From SLFH01 sp050486265 (GTDB taxonomy: Bacteria; Planctomycetota; Phycisphaerae; Phycisphaerales; UBA1924), in assembly GCA_050486265.1 (NCBI GenBank), contig JBJHCY010000002.1, forward strand, positions 62,001 through 126,000: DNA of 64,000 nt, read 5' to 3'. A program made the translations under genes and the position numbers. The notes beneath the pieces are model-generated. The model saw nothing but the letters and a program-made list of their open reading frames with translations, was not told the DNA's origin and did no database searches. This document shows positions 8,473-16,775 of this stretch, piece by piece (the first letter of the stretch is position 1; each line of letters starts with the position of its first letter).

Positions 8473-9039
8473 TTACTCGATGGTTTCGATGCTGCTCTCG
8501 GTGTCGAGCCGCGAGCGCCCGGGGCGTTCGGTCGGGTCGCCGGTGAGGAAGACGCCGTCGGCGGTGCGGACGACGCCGATCCCGCGCGGGCCGAGCTCAC
8601 GCGCCAGGTCGTCGTCGCCGATGATGCGGGCGAGCGTCGGCTCCCGCGCCGGGATCTTCACCCGCCCGAGCACCGACGGATCCGACCGGACGATGATGAT
8701 CCGCGAGCGACCCGTCTGGTCGGGCGTTGACGGCGTCGTCTCGGCGGTCGCGGGCGCATCCGTCGTCTCGGGCGAGACGCTCGGCGTCGAGTCGGCGATC
8801 TGTGTCGGCACGCCTTCGCCGCCGCGCAGGTTCCCGCCGGCCGGGTGTTGGCCCTGCAATGGGCCCTGCAATTGGCCGATCTGCCAGACCACACCGATCG
8901 CAACCGCCCCGAGCACGCCCGCCGCCACCCCGGCCCGCACGCGGGCGACGCGGGGGCGACGCCGAACGATCGGGCGGAGCTCGTCGAGCATCCGCTCGCG
9001 CCGCTGCACGCCTTGTTCAGAGAGGGGTTGTCTGGACAT
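8473..9039 (-). CDS. putative anti-sigma factor / single-pass membrane protein
   Basis: A 188-residue protein encoded 17 bp after an ECF sigma factor, which is the usual place of its anti-sigma factor. The first 35 residues are charged and helical (LSEQGVQRRERMLDELRPI). A transmembrane helix covers about 37-55 (GVAAGVLGAVAIGVVWQI). The rest is a Thr/Pro-rich linker plus a small extracytoplasmic domain. I see no zinc-binding HxxxCxxC motif, so it is not a ZAS-type anti-sigma factor. The assignment rests on gene order and topology only; it could instead be an unrelated membrane protein of the same operon. Confidence 0.6.
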   Translation of the reverse strand: MSRQPLSEQGVQRRERMLDELRPIVRRRPRVARVRAGVAAGVLGAVAIGVVWQIGQLQGPLQGQHPAGGNLRGGEGVPTQIADSTPSVSPETTDAPATAETTPSTPDQTGRSRIIIVRSDPSVLGRVKIPAREPTLARIIGDDDLARELGPRGIGVVRTADGVFLTGDPTERPGRSRLDTESSIETIE

Positions 9040-9056
9040 CGCACACTTCCTTCGGT

Positions 9057-9626
9057 CTATTCCTCGCGGTCGGCCGAGCGCCGCGGGGCGGAGGGGTCGA
9101 GTTCGCCCCGGAGCCGTTTGAGGAGGCGCCGGATCCTGCCGTGGGCGGCGCCGCCGGAGATGCCGTTCGCCCTCGCGGCCTGATCCAGCGTCGCGCCCCG
9201 TGCAAAGCGGACAAGCAGCAACGAGCGATCGGCGGGCCCGAGTCGGGCGAGAGCCTTCCTGAGTTCGGCGATCCGCTCGTCGAGTTCCGCATCGGGGGCG
9301 TGATCCGGTTCGTGCCGATCTCGCCTTGTCGCCGAACGCTCTCGCTGAACCCTGCGGCGTTCCGCTCGCAAACGGTCAAGGGCGCAGGTGTGCACCACGC
9401 GGGTGAGCCAGCGCCGGAAGGCGTCCTCGTCGAGCCCGGGCGGCACGCTCCTGGCCGCCTTGAGCATCGCGTCCTGCACCACATCGAGGCAGAACGACTC
9501 GTCGCGCCCCGTGAGGCGGTAGGCTAGGGCGAGGGCGTGGTCGAACCACGCGCGGTAGAGCGCCGCGAACGCCCCGTCGTCGCCGGACGCCGCGGCTGTG
9601 GTAAGGATGGCCGTCTCGTCCGGCAT
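9057..9626 (-). CDS. RNA polymerase ECF-type sigma factor
   Basis: A sigma-70 family protein with only regions 2 and 4. Region 2 includes GAFAALYRAWFDHALALAYR and the DVVQDAMLKA segment for core binding and -10 recognition. Region 4 (LDERIAELRKALARLGPADR... then TLDQAARANGISGGAAHGRI) is the helix-turn-helix for the -35 box. I prefer ATG 9626 (MPDETA), which gives 189 residues as usual for ECF factors. An upstream ATG at 9716 would add 30 residues of no visible homology and overlap the neighbouring gene's 3' end. It heads an operon of four genes: sigma, putative anti-sigma, small membrane protein and SDR. ECF operons are commonly autoregulated, but I could not find the promoter motif by eye. 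Confidence 0.85.
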   Translation of the reverse strand: MPDETAILTTAAASGDDGAFAALYRAWFDHALALAYRLTGRDESFCLDVVQDAMLKAARSVPPGLDEDAFRRWLTRVVHTCALDRLRAERRRVQRERSATRRDRHEPDHAPDAELDERIAELRKALARLGPADRSLLLVRFARGATLDQAARANGISGGAAHGRIRRLLKRLRGELDPSAPRRSADREE

Positions 9627-9687
9627 GGGGCGGGTGATGGAGAGGGCGCGGGGCACACGGGCAGTAGAACCGGATGGGCGTCGCGGG

Positions 9688-10890
9688 TCAATCGCGGCGG
9701 GGGCGGATGAGTTCATCGAGGCGTGCCTGCTGCTCTCGAAGTTGCAACTCGTAGAGGCGTCGCTGGCGGGCCAACTCGCCGTAATCTGTGGCTGAAGTGG
9801 TCTGGGCCATTTCGATGATCAATCTCTCGATCTCACCGGCTCTTTCGGCGATGCTGCGCTGGAGGTCTCTGATCTCTCGACGGCGCTTCTCAGGATCCGC
9901 GGCCTTCTCGGTGTGCTCGACGAGGCGGCGGATCCGCTCGACCTCGGCCGCGGCCATGCGGGCTTCGAGCTGGCGGTTGCGGAGCTTGAACTCGCTCTCC
10001 CTGACTTCTTCGTAGACGAACCCCTCCTCGTTCTCATAGATCATCTGGTTCTTCTTGAGCTCCGCTTCGGCCTGCTCGACGCGCAGCTCGGCCTGTTCGA
10101 GCTTGAGTTCCGCCGTCTGCAGAACACCCTTGAGCTCGATGAGGCGGAGTTCCGGATCGACGATTTCGCCTTGGAGCACAGCTTCGAGGCGGCCTTCGGG
10201 GCCGGCTTGGCGCACTGCGGCGGCTTGTTCCCGCAGGGTCTGCGTGTCTCGGGTCATCAGGTCGATCGCCTCGGTGACGACGCTAAGCGATGTCCTCGGC
10301 GCAGCCACGATGAGCATGCCTGTCTCGGGGTGGAAGCGGATCTCCGGCTCGGCCCTGGGGCTGGACGCCATGATGACCAACTCGACCGCGGTCAGGATGT
10401 CCTCGGTGCGCAGTGCGGCAGGGTCTTCGTCGGTGGCGGGCGAGATGATGCCTCGGATCGAGAAGACGCGGGTCTGGTTGGACGGTACATCTTCCGAGAC
10501 AAAGGGGCTCATGACATGCTCGACGACGAGGTAGCCCGGTCGCTCGGAGACCCTGATCGATGATCGGACGCCCCTGTCCGGGAAGATGTCGCTCATGAGC
10601 CGAAGCGCGCCTTCAAGTGTCATTGCACGCATTCGCGCGTTGCCGAGTTCCCTGCTTGCCGTCTGCTCGTCCATCAGCACATTGCGAGGCTCGCCGTCGA
10701 AGGCGCGGCGGAGGGTCTCGATGTACTCCGCGACCGTGCCGCCGGGAAAGTCGATGTCGGCGGTCTTGTCCGTCTCGGCCTGAGCCGCGCCGCCGCCGGC
10801 GCTCTGCAGGGCGAGGGCGGGGGCCGGGGTGAGCACGAGGGAGGCGGCGATCAACGCGGCGCCGAGGCGGAGCGGTCTGCGTGCGGGCAT
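9688..10890 (-). CDS. secreted protein with secretin N-domain-like region and C-terminal coiled coil
   Basis: The 400-residue protein starts at ATG 10890 with a GGAG ribosome-binding site 8 bases upstream, followed by a clear Sec signal peptide (LRLGAALIAASLVLTPAPALA). After it, DFPGGTVAEYIETLRRAF and the later HPETGMLIVAAPRTSLSVV resemble the STN/N0 and N1 modules found at the start of secretins and TonB-dependent receptors. The last 170 residues are a long charged coiled coil (LKLEQAELRVEQAEAEL and similar heptads). No beta-barrel or outer-membrane secretin domain is present, so it is not a secretin itself. A periplasmic adaptor or scaffold role is an inference. It is transcribed divergently from prfB across about 210 bp. 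Confidence 0.7.
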   Translation of the reverse strand: MPARRPLRLGAALIAASLVLTPAPALALQSAGGGAAQAETDKTADIDFPGGTVAEYIETLRRAFDGEPRNVLMDEQTASRELGNARMRAMTLEGALRLMSDIFPDRGVRSSIRVSERPGYLVVEHVMSPFVSEDVPSNQTRVFSIRGIISPATDEDPAALRTEDILTAVELVIMASSPRAEPEIRFHPETGMLIVAAPRTSLSVVTEAIDLMTRDTQTLREQAAAVRQAGPEGRLEAVLQGEIVDPELRLIELKGVLQTAELKLEQAELRVEQAEAELKKNQMIYENEEGFVYEEVRESEFKLRNRQLEARMAAAEVERIRRLVEHTEKAADPEKRRREIRDLQRSIAERAGEIERLIIEMAQTTSATDYGELARQRRLYELQLREQQARLDELIRPRRD

Positions 10891-11102
10891 GGCGGGTCTC
10901 CGGGTTGGGGGCGTGGGGTGTGCGGTGCAAGTCGGGGGCTCGTCCCACCCTCTCAACGCCGCGGCGGGGCGGTTTCGGCGCTTTGCCGGAAAAAAGTGCC
11001 GCGGCTTCACCCCGCACCCCGCGCCCAGCGCCCTGCGCCCCGCGCCCAACACCCTCCGCCCACCCACTCTCCCCCGTCTACACTCCCCGTTCAGGAGAAG
11101 CC

Positions 11103-12225
11103 ATGCACTTCGAAACCCACCAGCCCGTGATCGACGATCTTGAGGCGCGGATCTTGACCATCCGCGACTCTCTTTAACTACGACAAGAAGGCCCAACGCC
11201 TCAAGGCGCTGGAAGACCGCATGGGGTCCCCCGACTTCTGGGACGACCAGGACAAGGCCCAGGAAATCGTCGGCGAGCTCAAGCTCATCAAGGCCCAGAT
11301 CGGCCCGGTCGGCGCGGTCGAGGAAAAGCTCGAAGACGCCAAGGTCGCCTACGAACTCGCACGCGAGGAGGGCGACGAGGGCATGCTCCAGGAGGCCGAC
11401 CAGGCCCTCTACGAGCTCTCCAAAAAGATGGACCAGGTCGAGCTGCAGTCGCTGCTCTCGGGCAGGCACGACCACCGCAACTGCTTCCTGACCATCTCCG
11501 CCGGCGACGGCGGCACCGAGGCCAACGACTGGGCCGAAATGCTGCTCCGCATGTACATCTACTACTGCGAGCAGATGGGCTGGAAGCTCGAAGAACTCTC
11601 CAAGACCTTCGGCACCGAGGTCGGCATCGACCATGTAACGCTGCATGTCAAGGGCCCGTACGCCTTCGGCTACCTCAACTGCGAGCGCGGCACGCACCGC
11701 CTCGCCCGCGTCAGCCCCTTCAACGCCCAGGGCAAACGCCAGACCAGCTTCGCGACCGTCGATGTCACGCCCGAGTTCGACGAGACCAAGGTCGAGATCC
11801 CCGACAAGGACCTCGAAATCACCGCCTTCGCCCGCTCCAGCGGCCCCGGCGGGCAGAATGTCAACAAGGTCGCCTCCGCGATCCGCCTCGTGCACAAGCC
11901 CACGGGCATCATGGTCGTCGCCAGCACGCACCGTGACCAGCTGCAGAACAAGCGCCAGGCGATGTCGCTCCTGCAGGCCAAGCTCGAACAGATCGAGGAC
12001 GAACGGCGCGAGGCCGAGATCGCCGAAGCCGCGGGAGGCAAACTCGAGCACCGCGGCTGGGGCGCGCAGATCCGCAGCTATGTCTTCTACGACAACCGCG
12101 TCAAAGACCACCGCACCAACCACGAAGTCGGCAACCCGCAGGCGGTCATGGACGGCGACATCCAACAGTTCATCGACGCGGAGCTGCAGCGGCGTCGCAA
12201 GGCGCGGACGGGCAAAGACGCGTAA
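11103..12225 (+). CDS. prfB: peptide chain release factor 2, programmed +1 frameshift
   Basis: RF2 terminates translation at UGA and UAA. The gene is split: codons 1-24 run from ATG 11103 to CTT at 11172-11174, an in-frame TAA follows at 11175-11177, and translation resumes one base later at AAC 11176, giving about 373 residues. Downstream come the RF2 anticodon-like tripeptide SPF at 204-206 and GGQ at 249-251 (SSGPGGQNVNKV), which hydrolyses peptidyl-tRNA. The residue numbers match E. coli RF2 closely, and the N-terminal helix continues sensibly across the shift (RDSL then NYDKKAQRLKALEDRM). This supports frameshifting rather than a start at the internal ATG 11221. An AGGAGA ribosome-binding site precedes 11103. 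A family A terminator hairpin begins 15 bp after the stop. Confidence 0.93.
11172..11178 (+). other. prfB: RF2 +1 frameshift site, CTT TAA C
   Basis: The slippery codon CTT is followed by TAA and then C; slipping CUU to UUU in the P site moves the ribosome to AAC. The usual sequence in bacteria is CTT TGA C preceded by an AGGGGG-like internal Shine-Dalgarno motif 3 bases upstream. Here the stop is TAA, and the upstream bases (ATCCGCGACTCT) contain no purine-rich stimulator. The autoregulatory logic may therefore be weaker or different. Confidence 0.85.
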
Positions 12226-12529
12226 CGAATCGCAAAAGACCTGTGGCACTGGCGGCTCGCCCGCCAGTGTTTTTCTGTCATCAACGCCGCAAGACCCAGT
12301 GTTCTGCTGTCACCGACGCCGCAAAGCCCAGGTCTTCGCTGTCATCGTCGCAGAAAAACCGAGTATTCTTTTGTCACCGACGCAGCAAACAACCCGCATC
12401 ACCACCCCGCGCCTCCGAAAGCCCCTGAAAGGGGCGCCAGGTTGTAGCCACGGGTGGAGCAAGGCCGCAAGGCCGAGCGCAACCCGTGGAAAGCATCAAG
12501 AGTGAACTCGCCCTGAAAGGGTGAAGGAC
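12226..12529. repeat. intergenic repeats after prfB: family A terminator, degenerate 32-bp-period array, family B copy
   Basis: A family A element (9-bp stem CACTGGCGG/CCGCCAGTG, then TTTTTCTGTCAT) lies at 12241-12281. Its CTGTCA tail starts a run of four diverged units, each 32 bp apart (starting at 12275, 12307, 12339 and 12371), all of the form YTGTCA-Y-C-N-N-CGC. A family B repeat (AGCCACGGGTGGAGC ... AACCCGTGGA) follows at about 12443-12490. It is flanked by the palindromes GCCCC-TGAAA-GGGGC and CCCT-GAA-AGGG. No gene is seen. Confidence 0.8.
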
Positions 12530-13360
12530 TCACTTGATCTCGGGCTCAACACCCATGATCCAACCCTCGCCGCCCTTCGCATCCAGCATCGCCCGATCCC
12601 GCCCGAGCCGCTCGATCAGCTCATCCCGAAGCGCAACGACCTGCCTCGCGTCCTTGATCTCGTGCTCGACATGATCGATCGCCGCGAGCGAGGGCCAGAT
12701 CTCGGCGATCACGATCTCGTCGGTCCCGGCGCGTTGTTCGAAAGGCCATAACCGGGTTCTGTCGCCGAAGGAAGGGTGCGTCAGCAGCCGGTGCACCGTG
12801 CCCAACCCGAGCAGCGCCTGCGAGCCGACAGCGCCGGCGCCCATCAGCTTCCATGCCGACTGGATGTTCCGCTTCCTCGCCCGCAGCAGACGCTCGACCT
12901 CGCGGTACTCCTCAACGCCGGTCGCTCGGGTCTTGCGGAAAGTAAGCCCATCGTACTTTCTCTTTACGGGATGGCCCCAGAAAGGTCCCTCCCCCGCACC
13001 TGTTGTCGCGCGGATCCGTCGGTTCAGTTCCGCGGCAACTTCGAATCGGTTGTTGCGGCCGTCCTTGCCGTCTTCGACCAGTTCATCGAGCAACGAGCAG
13101 AGGGCGCGGCCTTCCGGAAGCACCGGAGACCCATCGCTGGTCCGCGGGTAACCGATCGGGAAGTCGAAGCCGACCAACGCGGGCCCGTCGTGCGATCGCA
13201 AGAGCGAGACCACGCGGGCCTCGCAGTCCAGCCGTGTCCTGAAGTATTCGGGCGGCGGACGCTCCGCGGCAGCCTCACCGGCGAACGCGTAGGCAAGCCA
13301 GCACCGATCCGGCGAAGGACGCTTCGGTCCACGGGTCGAGGACGCCGACCAATCCACCAT
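12530..13360 (-). CDS. conserved protein with RNase H-like VDWS motif (DUF429-like)
   Basis: The 276-residue protein opens with MVDWSASSTRGPKRPSPD and later has ALVGFDFPIGYP. The combination of a first-strand Asp (VDWS) and a second DFPIG strand is typical of a ribonuclease H-like fold family related to DUF429. Some members are loosely labelled molybdopterin-guanine dinucleotide synthesis proteins in databases; I see no support for that function. I chose ATG 13360; in-frame GTG at 13363 is equally possible. It starts 20 bp after the end of the membrane protein gene upstream, so the two are probably cotranscribed. Nuclease activity is plausible from the fold but unproven. Confidence 0.6.
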   Translation of the reverse strand: MVDWSASSTRGPKRPSPDRCWLAYAFAGEAAAERPPPEYFRTRLDCEARVVSLLRSHDGPALVGFDFPIGYPRTSDGSPVLPEGRALCSLLDELVEDGKDGRNNRFEVAAELNRRIRATTGAGEGPFWGHPVKRKYDGLTFRKTRATGVEEYREVERLLRARKRNIQSAWKLMGAGAVGSQALLGLGTVHRLLTHPSFGDRTRLWPFEQRAGTDEIVIAEIWPSLAAIDHVEHEIKDARQVVALRDELIERLGRDRAMLDAKGGEGWIMGVEPEIK

Positions 13361-13380
13361 CACGACAAGCGTCTCGGGCC

Positions 13381-13881
13381 TCACCCCCGACGATCCCGGA
13401 AACTCCGCAGCGGCCGAGGCCCGCAGCAGCCGATCGGGCGGCCTTCGTCCAGCGGCTTCCTCGCCCGCGGCCTCTGCGAAGGCGACGCTCCGAAGATCGC
13501 ACCGCCCACAACCGCGCCCACGATCAGCACCACCAGCATCGGCGACATCTCGATCTTCGCCCAGACGAGCAGCAGCAAAATCGCCGGTGTCGCGATCATC
13601 GCCAGCAGCATCGCAAACAGCACCCGGCGTGCGGCCTGACGCTGCTCGTCTTCGTCGTCGATGAACTCGGGATCCGCATCGTCGGCGACGCAAAGCCGCC
13701 GAGCGGCGGCGGGCGCGCCGTTCGGTCCGGAATCCGGCCCCCGTTGCAGGCCGCGTTGGGCCGGCGGCTCGTTCTGCGGCTGGCCCGACGCGAAGCCCGG
13801 CCAGACGATCATCGGGGAGTCGGGCGCAGCCGGACGCCGTGCGTCCGCCCGAGGCCGGATGTCCGCGTTCTCACCACGCAT
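13381..13881 (-). CDS. membrane protein with two transmembrane helices
   Basis: This 166-residue protein starts at ATG 13881 (MRGENADIRPRADARR). It has a Pro/Gln-rich N-terminal half, an acidic stretch (DDADPEFIDDEDEQRQ), and then two adjacent hydrophobic helices, RRVLFAMLLAMIATPAILLL and MLVVLIVGAVVGGAIFGA. The C-terminal tail is basic. No family was recognised. The architecture (disordered N-terminus, hairpin of two helices) recurs in planctomycete proteins of unknown role. It directly precedes the VDWS protein. A longer reading to 13980 would add residues of shadow-like composition and is not favoured. Confidence 0.55.
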   Translation of the reverse strand: MRGENADIRPRADARRPAAPDSPMIVWPGFASGQPQNEPPAQRGLQRGPDSGPNGAPAAARRLCVADDADPEFIDDEDEQRQAARRVLFAMLLAMIATPAILLLLVWAKIEMSPMLVVLIVGAVVGGAIFGASPSQRPRARKPLDEGRPIGCCGPRPLRSFRDRRG

Positions 13882-13998
13882 GGGGGATTGTAGGAAGCCC
13901 GCAGGCCACTCCCGGTCGCCTGCTCGCCTCTCTACCCTCACCTCTCCCGCGAGCCTTCGGCTCGCGCCCCCACGCCCCAAGCCCCACGCCCGACACCC

Positions 13999-15432
13999 TT
14001 ACACCAGCAATGTCGCCGGCGCCTCCAGCAGTTCCTTGACGGTCTGGAGGTACTGGGCCGCCATCGCCCCGTCGATCACGCGGTGGTCGCTGGACATCGT
14101 CATCGCCATCACATGCCCGACAACGATCTGCCCGTCGCGGACGACGGGGCGCTCTGCAGCACGCCCGACCGCAAGGATCGCCGTGTTCGGCGGGTTGATG
14201 ATCGCAGTGAAGTGATCGACGCCGAACATGCCCAGGTTCGAGATGGTGAAGGTCGAGCCGGTCAGTTCGTCGGTGCTCAGCCCCTTCTCGCGGGCCTTCT
14301 TGGCCAGGCGCCGCGTCTCGGTCGAGACCTGGCGCAGGCCGATGCGGTCGGCGTTGCGCAGCGTCGCGACGACAAGCCCGCCGCCCGTCAGATCCTCCTT
14401 GATCGGCAGCGCGATCGCGACGCCGACATTCACCTCGGCGTTGATCTCGATGCTCTTGCCGTCCTTGCCCCACGACGCGTTGACGAACGGGTGCTGGTGC
14501 ATCGCAAGGGCGCACGCGCGGACGAGGAAGTCGTTGACGCTCAGCTTGACGCCCTGGGATTCAAGCTGCGTGTTGAGCTGCTCGCGCAGCGCCAGCAGCG
14601 CGTCCATGTCGACCTCGACAGTGACCTGGTAGTGGGGGATCGACTGCTTGGACTCGACAAGCCGCTTGGCGATCGTCGAGCGCATGTTGCTCAGCGGGAC
14701 AGTCTTCGCCTCCAGCGTCGCGCCCAACGGCGGCAGCGGCTCGGGGGCGGCGCGCCCGGTGTCTCGCGCCTTGGACTCGGCCTTGCCCGCGCCGCTCTCG
14801 GCCGCGGCTTCGACATCCTTCCGCACGATCCGGCCCGAGGGCCCGCTCCCCTCGATCGCCGAGAGGTCGACGCCCTTCTCCTCGGCGATCTTGCGGGCCA
14901 GGGGCGAGGCGAAGATGCGGCCTCCGGTGCTGCCGTTGGACGAGCCGGCGCCGCCCGAAGAGCCCGAAGACGCGGGGGCGCTCGTGCCCTTCTTCTCGCT
15001 CTCTTTCTTCTCGGTGTCCTTTTTCTCGGTGTCTTTCTTCTCGCTCGTCTTGGTCGCGGTCGAGCCGCCGTTGCCGTCCTCGTCTTCCTCGTCGCCCGAT
15101 CCCTCGGCCTTGGACGCCTTGGCCTCGGACTTGCTCTCGGTCTTACCCGAAGAAGCCTCGCCCCCGCCCTTGGCCGCTTCGTCGGGGTCCTCGCCCTCTT
15201 CGGCCAGCACAAGGATCAGGTCGCCCACCGAGACCTGCTCGCCCTCCTTGGCCGAGAGCTTGGCGACGACGCCGTCGTCGAAGGCTTCGAGCTCCATCGT
15301 CGCCTTGTCGGTCTCGATGTCGGCGAGCACATCGCCCACCGAGACCGTGTCCCCCTCCTTGACATTCCACTTGACGACGGTGCCGGCCTCCATCGTGTCC
15401 GAAAGGCGGGGCATGGTGACTTTGATGGCCAT
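13999..15432 (-). CDS. pyruvate dehydrogenase complex E2, dihydrolipoamide acetyltransferase
   Basis: E2 carries acetyl groups from E1 to CoA. The 477-residue protein has one lipoyl domain (residues 1-80, lipoylated Lys43 in DIETDKATMEL). A long Ser/Lys/Glu linker includes repeats of EKKDTEKK. The E1/E3-binding domain follows (FASPLARKIAEEKGVDLSAI), then the catalytic domain ending with SSDHRVIDGAMAAQYL, where His is the acyltransferase base. The MPRLSDTMEAGTV start is the bacterial/mitochondrial PDH type. E1 beta (17822) and E1 alpha (22778) lie upstream on the same strand but separated by unrelated genes. No E3 is nearby. The DNA encoding the linker is a Glu/Lys-rich low-complexity tract. 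Confidence 0.92.
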   Translation of the reverse strand: MAIKVTMPRLSDTMEAGTVVKWNVKEGDTVSVGDVLADIETDKATMELEAFDDGVVAKLSAKEGEQVSVGDLILVLAEEGEDPDEAAKGGGEASSGKTESKSEAKASKAEGSGDEEDEDGNGGSTATKTSEKKDTEKKDTEKKESEKKGTSAPASSGSSGGAGSSNGSTGGRIFASPLARKIAEEKGVDLSAIEGSGPSGRIVRKDVEAAAESGAGKAESKARDTGRAAPEPLPPLGATLEAKTVPLSNMRSTIAKRLVESKQSIPHYQVTVEVDMDALLALREQLNTQLESQGVKLSVNDFLVRACALAMHQHPFVNASWGKDGKSIEINAEVNVGVAIALPIKEDLTGGGLVVATLRNADRIGLRQVSTETRRLAKKAREKGLSTDELTGSTFTISNLGMFGVDHFTAIINPPNTAILAVGRAAERPVVRDGQIVVGHVMAMTMSSDHRVIDGAMAAQYLQTVKELLEAPATLLV

Positions 15433-15527
15433 GGTCTTGAATCTCCGTGCGGAGCGAAGCGTGTGTCGGGGGGGTGAACGGGGGCGGAAGTTTCTGTGGG
15501 TTACAGGTAAGGATCCAAATCGGCGGT

Positions 15528-15746
15528 TCAGCGATCGGATTGCACGCAGGCTTCGATGTCTTCTTTCGTCAGGTACGGATAGTCACGCAGGATCTCATCA
15601 CGATCCATGCCGGCGCCAAGCATGTCCAAGACATCGATCACGCGAACACGCGTGCCCCGGACCCGCGGCCGTCCGCCGCAGACTCCTTCGGTCGAGACAA
15701 TCCGCGGACCGTCTTGAGGATCGTTCGGCTGTTCTTGATGGATCAT
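15528..15746 (-). CDS. DUF433 domain protein (VapB45-like antitoxin fold)
   Basis: A 72-residue protein with the DUF433 pattern PRIVSTEGVCGGRPRVRGTR, VIDVLDMLGAGMDRDEIL and DYPYLTKEDIEACV, predicted as a winged-helix-like DNA-binding fold. DUF433 proteins usually pair with a DUF5615 PIN-like toxin as antitoxins. No such toxin lies nearby. Instead the ATG overlaps the stop of the sulfotransferase gene by 4 bp, so the two are translationally coupled. It may therefore act as a stand-alone regulator here. The motif match is good; the functional call is inference. Confidence 0.75.
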   Translation of the reverse strand: MIHQEQPNDPQDGPRIVSTEGVCGGRPRVRGTRVRVIDVLDMLGAGMDRDEILRDYPYLTKEDIEACVQSDR

Positions 15747-16672
15747 GCCTCACCTCGATCGTAACGATTGTCGGCGGCCTGCTGCGCCCGGGCCAGCATC
15801 GCGTAATCATCCGCAAACCGCGACCCGATCCGGGCCTTCAGGTCTGCGTCGAGCATGTTCGACACGGTCGGACGCACCCCGCGACGACGCAGCGACCCGC
15901 TCGGCTCGTCGGCGTAGCACACGCCCCCCCCGCTCGGCGCCGCCGACTTCGCGGGCCTCGACTTCGGCGGGGGCGTCTCGATCCCCGATCGTCTCGCAAC
16001 CTCCGCGAGCGTCTCGCCGACGGTCTCCAGCGTCCCGACGATGTCGAACGAAAACCCCGCGGCAAACCACGCCTGCGCCCGGAAGTGCGGGTCGATCTCC
16101 GCATCGGGCGTCCGCTCGAGCATCGACACCACACGCCGCAGCGAGACGCCGGCCTCATAGTCGATCCCGCTGCTCGCCGGGACCTCCTTCGCCCTCCCGC
16201 CCGACCAGAAGGTCATCGTCGTGTCGTACTCGACCTCGCCCCCCTCGGCGACGACGCACGCCTCGATGATCCTTTTGGCGTGGACCTCCATCCCCCCCGG
16301 CTCGTGCTGGCAGAGCTTGCTCGCAAACGCCGACACCAGCCTCGCCGCCGGATCGCGAAGCACGATGAACGAGACCGACCGCTCCACGATCGCCGCGGCT
16401 TCATCCTCCGAAAACCGCTCCAGCGCCAAACGCTTGCGCGAATACGGATGGATCACACCCCGCGGCAGATCCGGACGCGCGCCCTCCGCGCTCGTCGTCA
16501 ACCAGTACTTGATCGTCGAGCAGGCGTTCTTTGGAATCGGGCAGTACACCACGCCGTGCTTCTCGTCGGCGAGCCACGCCATTCGGAACAAAGGCTTGGC
16601 CCGCGTAGGTTCGCCAGCCTTGACCTCCGTTGGTCGCCCTGCAACGAGCTTTTTCAGCACACCGCCGATCAC
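15743..16672 (-). CDS. sulfotransferase family 2-like protein
   Basis: A 309-residue PAPS-dependent sulfotransferase-like protein. YCPIPKNACSTIKYWL at 43-58 is the 5'-phosphosulfate loop, and SFIVLRDPAARLVSAFASK at about 101-119 is the 3'-phosphate-binding motif (Arg-Asp-Pro and Ser). The rest is poorly conserved, as usual for carbohydrate sulfotransferases. Planctomycetes commonly handle sulfated polysaccharides, so a role in sulfating a cell-surface glycan is plausible but not shown. It starts with ATG 16672 and overlaps the DUF433 gene by 4 bp at its end. No PAPS synthesis or glycosyltransferase gene is adjacent. Confidence 0.8.
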   Translation of the reverse strand: MIGGVLKKLVAGRPTEVKAGEPTRAKPLFRMAWLADEKHGVVYCPIPKNACSTIKYWLTTSAEGARPDLPRGVIHPYSRKRLALERFSEDEAAAIVERSVSFIVLRDPAARLVSAFASKLCQHEPGGMEVHAKRIIEACVVAEGGEVEYDTTMTFWSGGRAKEVPASSGIDYEAGVSLRRVVSMLERTPDAEIDPHFRAQAWFAAGFSFDIVGTLETVGETLAEVARRSGIETPPPKSRPAKSAAPSGGGVCYADEPSGSLRRRGVRPTVSNMLDADLKARIGSRFADDYAMLARAQQAADNRYDRGEA

Positions 16673-16775
16673 GACGCGTCCTCTTTTGCTGGCCCGCGCA
16701 GCGCAAGCCCGTACACCCTGCGGCGATCGATCGTCCGAGATGAAGGGCGGCCCGTCTCCATCGCGCTCCCGATTC

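Noticed and set aside
9627..9716. 30-residue N-terminal extension of the ECF sigma factor
   Set aside because: It lacks homology-like content and overlaps the neighbouring gene; MPDETA at 9626 gives the normal length.
12275..12402. possible CRISPR-like array
   Set aside because: Units are diverged along their length with no conserved repeat and no unique spacers; no cas gene is near.
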